Below are positions 52,384 to 59,626 of a stretch of 64,000 nt of DNA, piece by piece (the stretch's first letter is position 1; each line of letters starts with the position of its first letter). The notes beneath the pieces are model-generated. The model made no database searches and was not told the origin of the DNA. It was given only the letters and a program-made list of their open reading frames with translations. Origin of the DNA: UBA6176 sp032119375 (GTDB lineage Bacteria > Verrucomicrobiota > Verrucomicrobiia > Limisphaerales > UBA9464); assembly GCA_964430505.1 (NCBI GenBank), contig CAYSGH010000013.1, positions 1-64,000 on the forward strand, in the 5' to 3' direction. The position numbers and the translations under genes were made by a program.

Positions 52384-54404
52384 AGGGCTTGGGCGAATGC
52401 GAAGACCGGGGATGCCGCATGAGATCACGCGGCCTGCGGTGGATGCGTTGGGCATGGCGGTCGTTCGCGTGGGTTGGCCTGGCCGTGATGGCCCGGCCCA
52501 TCGTGCCGCCGCCGGGCGTGGCGATTCCCGACGACGTGCGCGCCATGCTGAGGGCGGACGCGGATCGCCTGGGGCGCGAGGTGCGTGCGTTGGCAACGCG
52601 TCCCGGCGGCGCGCCGGACTTGTTGCCGGACGTGGCCGTGTTGTGGAAGGCCGTGGACGGCGCGCTGGGGCGCGACGGGTTCCAGCACACCAACGAGGTG
52701 TCGGAGGCGCGGCGCGTGCTGGAGCTGGGCTTTGATCGGGCGCTGCAACTGCGCGAGGGACGCGCGGACTGGCTCACGCAGACGGGGTTGGTGGTGCGCG
52801 GGTACGAGTCGCCGGTGGATCGCTCGTTCCAGCCCTACGGCGTGGTGGTGGGGCCCGCGTATCGACGAGGCGGACGCCTCGACGTGTGGCTGCACGGGCG
52901 CGACGACAAGCTCACGGAGCTCCGCTTCATCCGGGAACGGCTGCGGTCGAACGGCGAGTTCGCGCCGTCGAACGCCGTCGTGGTTCACCCGTACGGCCGG
53001 TATTGCAACGCGTTCAAGTTCGCGGGCGAGACGGACGTCCTGGACGCGATGGACCATGCCACGGCCGCCTACGGGGCGGACCGGGCGCGACGTTCCATCC
53101 GGGGGTTCTCGATGGGTGGCGCAGGCGCGTGGCACCTGGCGGCGCATCACCCGGGCCTGTGGCGCGCGGCGGCCCCGGGGGCGGGCTTTGCGGAGACGGA
53201 ACGCTACATCGGCAAGGACGCCCGCGACCCGGCGATCACGCCGTGGGAACGGCTCCTGTGGGGCTGGTACGACGCCACGGCGGCGGCGGCGAACCTGCGG
53301 CAGGTGCCGACGATCGCCTACAGCGGCGAGAAGGACCGCCAAATCCAGGCGGCGCGCGTGATGGAGGAGGCCCTGCGCGCCGAGGGGCTTGCGTTGGAGC
53401 ACCTCGTGGGGCCCAACACCGAGCATCGGTACGAGCCCGCCACCAAGCGGGAGCTGGCCGCGCGCATCGACGCGTGGATGGACGGGCCGCCGCTGGAGTT
53501 CCGGGAGCTGGACCTGGTCACGCGCACGCTGCGGCATCCGGCGGGCGAGGGGGCCGTGTGGCTCCGGTTCGAGGGGTTGGAACGGCATTGGGCGCCGTCG
53601 CGGATTCGGGCGCGCGTGGCCGGGCCGACGCGCGTGGAGGTCACCACGGCGGGCGTGACGCGGCTTGCCGCAAGGCTGCCGCCCGGCGTGGCGGCGGGGA
53701 ACGTCGAGTGGGTGATCGACGGGGACCGCGTGTGCGTGGAGATGAATGCCGGGGACACGGCGGTGTTCGAGCGCAGCTCCGACGGCCGCGCGCGTCGGTG
53801 GGTTCCGGCGACGGCGGCCGACGCCGGGAAGCCGCGCCGGGCCAAGCAGCCTGGGTTGCAAGGGCCGATCGACGACGTGTTCATGGCCCCGTTCCTCGTC
53901 GTCACGCCTACGGGCCGGTCGCGGTCGGCGGCCGTCCAGGCTTGGACCGACGCGGCCCTGGCGCGGTTCCTGGAGGATTGGCGCGTGCAGTTCCGGGGCG
54001 ACGCGCCGTGCGTGCGGGACGTGGACGTGACGGCGGACCAGTTGCTGCGATTCCATGTGGTGGCCTGGGGTGACCCGGAGTCGAATGCCCTGCTGCGCCG
54101 GGCCATGGCGCGGGACAAGGAGGTGCGCTGGGGCCGGGCACGGGTGGCGATTGGGTCGGCGCGCGCGGACGCGGCGACGCATGTGCCGGCGTTCATCCTG
54201 CCCAACCCGCTGGCTCCGGGACGTTACCTGGTGGCGAACTCCGGCCCCACGTTTGCGGACTGGGTCGGCACCAACGCCCGCCAGACGCCCCGCCTGCCGG
54301 ACTGGGCGATTTGGGACGTGTCGGGAACGACGGGGGCGCGCGTGACGCGGGCGGGGTTCTTCGACGAGGCCTGGCGGGCCAGGGGAGAGGCGTGGGCTCC
54401 GTGA
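52380..54404 (+). CDS. Secreted prolyl-oligopeptidase-like alpha/beta hydrolase
   Basis: A 674-aa protein. A hydrophobic segment (SFAWVGLAVMARP) serves as signal or anchor. The catalytic domain shows GGRLDVWLHGRDDKLTE, then VVHPYGRYCNAFKFAG and the nucleophile elbow RGFSMGGAGAWHLA. The late acid/His region has YSGEKDRQIQAARVM and GPNTEHRYEP. After about 400 come beta-rich segments and a second part (PIDDVFMAPFLVVTPTG) seen in planctomycetal peptidase-like proteins. The substrate is unknown. The start at 52380 has GGAGG upstream and overlaps the preceding stop; a later Met (52419) also fits a signal peptide. It is translationally coupled to the propeller gene. Confidence 0.8.
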   Translation: MKGLGECEDRGCRMRSRGLRWMRWAWRSFAWVGLAVMARPIVPPPGVAIPDDVRAMLRADADRLGREVRALATRPGGAPDLLPDVAVLWKAVDGALGRDGFQHTNEVSEARRVLELGFDRALQLREGRADWLTQTGLVVRGYESPVDRSFQPYGVVVGPAYRRGGRLDVWLHGRDDKLTELRFIRERLRSNGEFAPSNAVVVHPYGRYCNAFKFAGETDVLDAMDHATAAYGADRARRSIRGFSMGGAGAWHLAAHHPGLWRAAAPGAGFAETERYIGKDARDPAITPWERLLWGWYDATAAAANLRQVPTIAYSGEKDRQIQAARVMEEALRAEGLALEHLVGPNTEHRYEPATKRELAARIDAWMDGPPLEFRELDLVTRTLRHPAGEGAVWLRFEGLERHWAPSRIRARVAGPTRVEVTTAGVTRLAARLPPGVAAGNVEWVIDGDRVCVEMNAGDTAVFERSSDGRARRWVPATAADAGKPRRAKQPGLQGPIDDVFMAPFLVVTPTGRSRSAAVQAWTDAALARFLEDWRVQFRGDAPCVRDVDVTADQLLRFHVVAWGDPESNALLRRAMARDKEVRWGRARVAIGSARADAATHVPAFILPNPLAPGRYLVANSGPTFADWVGTNARQTPRLPDWAIWDVSGTTGARVTRAGFFDEAWRARGEAWAP

Positions 54405-54895
54405 TCCGGCCCCGAAGGTTCTGGCGTCCGAACGGCGGCGTGGACGTGCCGGCGTTGATGGTGGGCGTCGTGTTCCTCGGGGCCGTCGCATGGGTGTGCG
54501 GGGCATACTCGGCGCATTGGGCGGGGTTGTTCCCGGGCGCGGCGGCGGTGGTTCCGGCGTTGATGGTGAGCGTGCCTGCGTTGAGTGCAGGGGGGCGTCG
54601 CCTCGCCTGGTTCTTCGCATGGAGCGTGGCCGCGCCCTTCTCGCGACGCACGGAGGCCCTGTGCGAGGTGATCGGGACGGAAGCGGAGCGGGAACTGATG
54701 CAGGATGCGGACGGCGGCGAGTCCTATCTCAGCCCGAAGGCGCGGTATGTGGTGCGGCTTTGGACGGAGGACGGCCGTTGCTTTGACGTCGAGCTGCCCA
54801 TGAAGCGTTGGGCGACGCTGCGCATGGGCATGGATGTGCGGGTGGCGTGGAAGGGCGGATGGGTCCTCGAGTTGGACGGGTCGGGGGAGGCCTAA
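54401..54895 (+). CDS. Unknown two-helix membrane protein
   Basis: A 164-aa protein starting at GTG 54401, overlapping the hydrolase stop (GTGA). Two hydrophobic helices (LMVGVVFLGAVAWVCGAY and LFPGAAAVVPALMVSVPAL) are followed by a soluble part of about 100 residues with KARYVVRLWTEDGRCFDVEL and LRMGMDVRVAWKGGWVLEL, a small beta-barrel-like end. I do not recognise the family. Overlaps tie it to the two upstream secreted proteins, suggesting one function in the envelope. Confidence 0.6.
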   Translation: MIRPRRFWRPNGGVDVPALMVGVVFLGAVAWVCGAYSAHWAGLFPGAAAVVPALMVSVPALSAGGRRLAWFFAWSVAAPFSRRTEALCEVIGTEAERELMQDADGGESYLSPKARYVVRLWTEDGRCFDVELPMKRWATLRMGMDVRVAWKGGWVLELDGSGEA

Positions 54896-55109
54896 GCCGT
54901 TCCGCCTTGGCAGAAACGATGCCGTTGGAAACGGCGGGGAACTCACGTGAAGCCACGAAGACCGCGGAGCCAAGGCGTCGCCCTGAATGCACGTGCCAAG
55001 GGATTCTTTGCGCCTTGGGGCCTCGGCGTGACTCGTTCGCCTGAGTCCTCTCGGCTGCGGGTCCAACGCCCGGCTCGCCCCTGGGCGGGCGCGGTGGCAC
55101 GCTGCCCTC

Positions 55110-55898
55110 GTGTTTCGGCCTTGCATTGACCTGCGCGGCGGGCGGGTGGTCCAGATCGTGGGCGGTTCGTTGTCGGATTCTGGCAACGGCGTGCGCACCA
55201 ACTTCGAGTCCGAGCATCCGCCGGAATGGTTCGCGTCGCGGTATCGGGCCGACGACCTGCGGGGTGGGCATGTGATCGCGCTGGGGCCGGGCAACGAGGC
55301 GGCGGCCCGGGCGGCGCTGGCGGCATGGCCGGGCGGCCTGCAGTACGGCGGCGGCGTGAACGCCTCCAACGCGGCCGCATGGCTCGAAGCCGGGGCCTCG
55401 CACGTGATCGTGACGTCGGCCGTCTTCTCCGGCGGCCGCATCGACTGGGCGCGCCTGGACGAGCTGGTGTCGGCCGTGGGGCGCGGGCGGCTGGTGCTGG
55501 ACCTGAGCTGCCGCCTGCGCGACGGGGCGTATTGGATCGTGACGGACCGCTGGCAACGGTTCACGGAGGAGACGCTGCGGCCGGAGTTGCTGGGGCGATT
55601 GTCGGGCGCGTGCGCCGAGTTCCTCGTCCATGCGGTGGACGTGGAAGGCCTGTGCCAGGGGATCGACGGGGCCTTGGTCGAGTGGCTGGGCTACCATGCG
55701 CCCCTGCCCACCACCTACGCCGGCGGCGCGCGGTCGCTGGGGGATCTCGAAGACGTCGAACGCCTCGGGCGCGGCCGGATCGACCTGACGATTGGGTCGG
55801 CCCTCGACCTCTTCGGGGGCAGGGGCGTGCGCTACGAGGACTGCGTGGCGTTCAACCGTGCGCGCGCGCCACGGGAGAAGGATGGCGTGCGCGGATGA
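55110..55898 (+). CDS. hisA: ProFAR isomerase, eukaryote-like type
   Basis: A 262-aa TIM-barrel enzyme of histidine synthesis. It opens MFRPCIDLRGGRVVQIVGGSL, the form typical of fungal/plant HIS6 rather than the usual bacterial MIIxPAIDLxxG. Other marks are GGLQYGGGVNASNAAAWLEAGASHVIVTSAVFS, VLDLSCRLRDG with the catalytic Asp, FLVHAVDVEGLCQGID and TYAGGARSLGDLE. It begins at a GTG. There are no other his genes nearby. The type is known from some bacteria, so recent transfer need not be invoked. Confidence 0.88.
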   Translation: MFRPCIDLRGGRVVQIVGGSLSDSGNGVRTNFESEHPPEWFASRYRADDLRGGHVIALGPGNEAAARAALAAWPGGLQYGGGVNASNAAAWLEAGASHVIVTSAVFSGGRIDWARLDELVSAVGRGRLVLDLSCRLRDGAYWIVTDRWQRFTEETLRPELLGRLSGACAEFLVHAVDVEGLCQGIDGALVEWLGYHAPLPTTYAGGARSLGDLEDVERLGRGRIDLTIGSALDLFGGRGVRYEDCVAFNRARAPREKDGVRG

Positions 55899-55922
55899 CG
55901 TCGCCCGCGAGCGAGGTGGCGC

Positions 55923-56165
55923 CTAGGTGACGACGGTGTTCGAGCCGCGCCCGTCCCGGGTGCCGGGTCCGGCGGCAAGGTTGTTGCTGGCGGGCACCGC
56001 GGCGGCCCGGGACTTGGGTTGGGTTGTGCGGCGCGCGGGCCGACGTCCGCCTCCGGGCTTGGCGGACGTCTTCGAGGCCGTGACTCGGGCCTTGGCCGGA
56101 GCCTTCTTGGCGGGGGTTTTCTTGGCCGGGGCTTTCTTGGGGGGCGTCTTGGCTGGCTTTTTCAT
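55923..56165 (-). CDS. Lysine/alanine/proline-rich histone-H1-like protein
   Basis: An 80-aa very basic protein. It opens MKKPAKTPPKKAPAKKTPAKKAPAKA, repeats of a P/K-A-K motif as in H1 tails and bacterial Hc1/AlgP-like proteins, then RVTASKTSAKPGGGRRPARR. The last third is less charged. It would bind DNA or RNA non-specifically. The start codon has no good ribosome site, and low-complexity frames can arise by chance in GC-rich DNA, so support is moderate. It is convergent with hisA. Confidence 0.6.
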   Translation of the reverse strand: MKKPAKTPPKKAPAKKTPAKKAPAKARVTASKTSAKPGGGRRPARRTTQPKSRAAAVPASNNLAAGPGTRDGRGSNTVVT

Positions 56166-56705
56166 GGCGATGGAGGGTCGCCACAAGGCCTCTCGTGGCG
56201 TCCCGTCGCGATGCCACCAAAGGCCATGCGTGTCTGCAACGGGAGTTTCGGGAATCGAGGGAACTTCGCGCCGTACGATCCCGGCTGAACCGAGGGCGGT
56301 GAATTCAGCCTGAGGACTCCTGGGCTCGTGCCGTGGTGGGGTTGGGGTGTGGAAACAGAGAGGCACCGGGTCGGGGTCCGTGAAGCGGGGCACGGGACCC
56401 GTGCCCCGGGGTCCCAGGACGCGGGGCTCCAAAGGGGGCAGCCCCATGTCAGCCCGGCAACGCCTTGGGTTCCCGCGCCCGCCAACGCCGTGAGGCCAGA
56501 AAGGGCGGCCCAAACTCGGCATCGGGGCGTGCACCATGGGTGGGCGGCTGAGCTGGTCGCCGGGCTGGAACCCCCACGGACGCTAGAGACCGCAGTTGGG
56601 GGGAGCCATGAACGAAGGAAGGTCGAACCGGCGTCGTCGGCGGCGTGGTGGGTCTCCCCGCCTCTGCGTTGCGTCCTTGGGAAGCCGGCCTAGCCTGCCG
56701 ACCAC
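56166..56705. other. Spacer with third copy of the second repeat family
   Basis: No gene. AACGCCTTGGGTT at 56459-56471 and GGCCAGAAAGGGCGGCC at 56494-56510 match the copies at 12423-12471 and 19115-19178 in spacing. The rest is plain spacer leading to the FO synthase start. Confidence 0.5.
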
Positions 56706-58901
56706 GTGTCCAACGCGCGCGCCATCACGTACTCGCCATCGCTCACGATCCCGCTGACCCACGATTGTCCGTGGGACTGCGCCTACTGCGGGTATCGGTC
56801 GGACCGATCCGGGCTGGTGACGGGGGAGGAGTTCGAGCGGTTGCTGGCGCTGGCCCGCCGGCAGGGCGCCACGGAGGTGCTGTTCTTGTCGGGGGAGGTG
56901 CCGGACACGATGCCGCACCTGCGCGAGGAGCTGGGACGGCGGGGTCACGGTTCCTTCATCGACTTCACGCGCTGGGCATGCGAGCGCGTTCTGGAGGCGG
57001 GGATGCTTCCGCACACGAACATCGGGGCGCTGTCGCAGGCGCAGTTCGAGGCGTTGGGCCCGGTGAATGCCTCCATGGGCCTCATGCTGGAGAACGTCGA
57101 GGACGCGTTCAATCGGACGGTCGCGCCCCAGAAGTCGGCGGCGGGCCGCCTGCGGGCCATCGAGGCGGCGGGGCGGGCGCGCGTGCCGTTCACGTCGGGC
57201 ATCCTGGTGGGGCTGGGGGAGTCGCATGCGTCGCGCCTGCGGTCGTTGGACGCGTTGGCGGACGTGCACGCGCGGCATGGGCACCTGCAGGAGATCATCC
57301 TCCAGAACTACGTCCCGAACGCGCGTTCGCGGCTCCCAACGGCGCCGCCGCCGCCGTCCCTGGAGGAGATGGTGGATCTCGTGCGGCACTGGCGCTCGGT
57401 GGCGCCGGGCGTGCCCGTCCAGATCCCGCCCAACATCCAGCCGCACTGGGAGGCGTTGCTGCCGCTCGTGGACGACCTGGGCGGCATCTCGGCCGAGGGC
57501 GACCTTGTGAACTTCGAGCATCCATGGGATCCGCCGACGCGTTACGCCGAGGCGTGCGCGCGCCATGGGCTGGGGCTTCGGCATCGTTGGGCGGTTTATG
57601 ACGCCTACGTGGAGAGGGGCTGGGTCTCGGGCCGCGTGCGGGAGGTCATCGGGAGCCAGGGGGCCACGCGTGGGATGCCCATCGAGAGGCGGGGCCGGCC
57701 CTGCCCGGCGAGCCCGCTGTCACGGGCCGTGCGCGGGGAGGGGCTTTCCGTGGACGAGGCGGTGGCGTTGGCGGGGCGCGAGGGGGAATCGTTCGAGGAG
57801 GTGGCGTCGGCGGCGGACGAGCTGAACCGCGCGCTGCATGGGGATGTGGTGACGTACGTGGTCAATCGCAACGCGAACTTCACCAACGTTTGCACGACGA
57901 ACTGCTCGTTCTGCGGCTTCTACCGGCCGCCGGGCCATCCCGAGGCGTACACGCGGACGACCCAGGCCGTGGTGGAACGGGTGATGCAGACGCCGTGGGT
58001 GACGGAGGTGTGCATCCAGGGCGGGATTCACCCGGACCTTGGGCTCGACTATTACGTGGGGCTGGTGCGCGCGCTGCGGGAGGCGTCGCCAGGCATTCAT
58101 GTGCACGCGTACTCGCCCATGGAGCTGCACGCGTTGCACCGGAAGACGGGGCTGCCCCATGAACGCATCCTGTCGATGCTGCGCGACGCCGGGCTGGGCT
58201 CCATCCCCGGCACGGCCGCCGAGATCCTGGACGACGACGTCCGCGGCCGGATCTCGCCCGGCAAGCTGAAGGCGGACGAATGGGAGGCCATCATCCGGGC
58301 CGCCCACGCCTGCGGGCTGCGCAGCACGGCGACGGTGATGTTTGGCCATGGCGAGACCTGGGCGCAGGTGTTCGGCCACCTGGAGCGCCTCCGTCGCATC
58401 CAGCGCGACACCGGCGGGTTCACCGAGTTCATCCCATTGGCCTTCGTGCCCCATCGCAACCGGCTCGGGTCCGAGCTCGCCCGCGCGCGCGGGGTGTCCA
58501 CGCGGGACCTTGCGGAGGAGGGGACGGGCCGGATCCGGCGCTTGTACCCCCTGGCGCGGCTGTTCCTGGGGCGGGACATCCCCAACCTCCAGACGAGCTG
58601 GGTGAAGCTGGGGGTGGCGGAGGCAGCGCGGATGCTGGGTCGGGGCTGCAACGACTTCGGGGGCACGCTTTACGAGGAAAGCATCACGCGCGGCTCGGGC
58701 GGCGAGCACGGGGAATGCCTCCCTCCGGCCGACATCCGGCGCGCGATTGAATCGGCGGGCAAGGTGCCCCGGCAACGGACCACGCTCTATGGCCCGGCGG
58801 CCGGACGGCCTCACGACGCGGCCGACACAAAGCGCAGGACCTTGAGCGGGTCCTTGATGCCGGGGCTGGACTCGACCCCGCTGGAGACGTCGAGGGCATA
58901 G
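56706..58901 (+). CDS. fbiC: Bifunctional FO synthase (CofG-CofH fusion)
   Basis: A 731-aa protein with two radical-SAM halves that join tyrosine and the pyrimidinedione precursor into 7,8-didemethyl-8-hydroxy-5-deazariboflavin (FO), the chromophore of F420. The CofG half has CPWDCAYCGY at about 22-31 (CxxxCxxC) and the CofH half CTTNCSFCGFYR at about 396-407. Further marks are FLSGEVPDTMP, IGALSQAQFEAL, NYVPNARS, CIQGGIHPDLGLDYY, HAYSPMEL and SIPGTAAEILDDDVR. It starts at a GTG. The last 30 codons, past the usual RTTLYG end, overlap the 3' end of trpF on the other strand. No other F420 gene is in the window. Confidence 0.93.
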   Translation: MSNARAITYSPSLTIPLTHDCPWDCAYCGYRSDRSGLVTGEEFERLLALARRQGATEVLFLSGEVPDTMPHLREELGRRGHGSFIDFTRWACERVLEAGMLPHTNIGALSQAQFEALGPVNASMGLMLENVEDAFNRTVAPQKSAAGRLRAIEAAGRARVPFTSGILVGLGESHASRLRSLDALADVHARHGHLQEIILQNYVPNARSRLPTAPPPPSLEEMVDLVRHWRSVAPGVPVQIPPNIQPHWEALLPLVDDLGGISAEGDLVNFEHPWDPPTRYAEACARHGLGLRHRWAVYDAYVERGWVSGRVREVIGSQGATRGMPIERRGRPCPASPLSRAVRGEGLSVDEAVALAGREGESFEEVASAADELNRALHGDVVTYVVNRNANFTNVCTTNCSFCGFYRPPGHPEAYTRTTQAVVERVMQTPWVTEVCIQGGIHPDLGLDYYVGLVRALREASPGIHVHAYSPMELHALHRKTGLPHERILSMLRDAGLGSIPGTAAEILDDDVRGRISPGKLKADEWEAIIRAAHACGLRSTATVMFGHGETWAQVFGHLERLRRIQRDTGGFTEFIPLAFVPHRNRLGSELARARGVSTRDLAEEGTGRIRRLYPLARLFLGRDIPNLQTSWVKLGVAEAARMLGRGCNDFGGTLYEESITRGSGGEHGECLPPADIRRAIESAGKVPRQRTTLYGPAAGRPHDAADTKRRTLSGSLMPGLDSTPLETSRA

Positions 58902-59440
58902 GGCGCCACGCGTGCCACGGCCTCGGCGGCATTCTCGGGCCTGAGCCCGCCGGCGAGGATCACGGGATGGCCGAGGGCCTGCGCGCGCAAGGCAAGGTCC
59001 CAGTCGAAGCGCGCGCCCGTGCCGCCGGCGACGCCCGGCACCCAGGCGTCCAGCAGCCAGGCATCCGTCACCGGCGCAAACGGCGGCATCCGGGCGATCA
59101 TCTCCGGCCCCGACATGCGGAACGCCTTGATCACGCGCGTGCGCGACGACAACGCCGCCGCCAGCTCGACGTCCTCGTCGCCATGCAACTGCACGGCGTC
59201 GAGGCGGACCGCATCGATGCAGGCGGACATCGCCTCGAGGGACTCGTTGACGAACAAGCCCACGACGGTGACGAACGGCGGGACGCGCCGGCGCAGCTCC
59301 GCCGCGCGCCCCACGCCGAGGCGACGGGGCGAGCCCGGCGCGAAGACCAGCCCGATCGCGTCGGCCCCGGCGGCCACGGCGTCCTCCACGTCCCGCTCCC
59401 GTGTGAGCCCGCAAATCTTGACCCGTGTACGATTTGGCAT
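58811..59440 (-). CDS. trpF: Phosphoribosylanthranilate isomerase
   Basis: A 209-aa TIM-barrel enzyme of tryptophan synthesis. Motifs: VKICGLTRERDVEDAVAAGADAIGLVFAPGSPR with the catalytic Cys, VGLFVNESLE, VQLHGDED, the catalytic Asp in WLLDAWVPG, LAGGLRPENAAEAV and YALDVSSGVESSPGIKD. The start at 59440 immediately precedes the first strand. Its 3' end overlaps fbiC by 91 bp, tail to tail. No other trp gene is adjacent. Confidence 0.95.
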   Translation of the reverse strand: MPNRTRVKICGLTRERDVEDAVAAGADAIGLVFAPGSPRRLGVGRAAELRRRVPPFVTVVGLFVNESLEAMSACIDAVRLDAVQLHGDEDVELAAALSSRTRVIKAFRMSGPEMIARMPPFAPVTDAWLLDAWVPGVAGGTGARFDWDLALRAQALGHPVILAGGLRPENAAEAVARVAPYALDVSSGVESSPGIKDPLKVLRFVSAAS

Positions 59441-59626
59441 GGTGACACCGTCCCCCAAGGCCGGAGGTGAAGGCAACCTCCAATGCCGCCATGGGACGGC
59501 GCAGGGTTCCTTGGGCCGGGAGCGGCGAGCAAGGAGCGGGGCGAGCCCGCAGCCATCCCCTTGCGCCTCGGGCTGGCCGCTCGCCCCCGGCTTGCGGGGC
59601 CGGGCCGACGCGGGCAAGGCTGGGGC

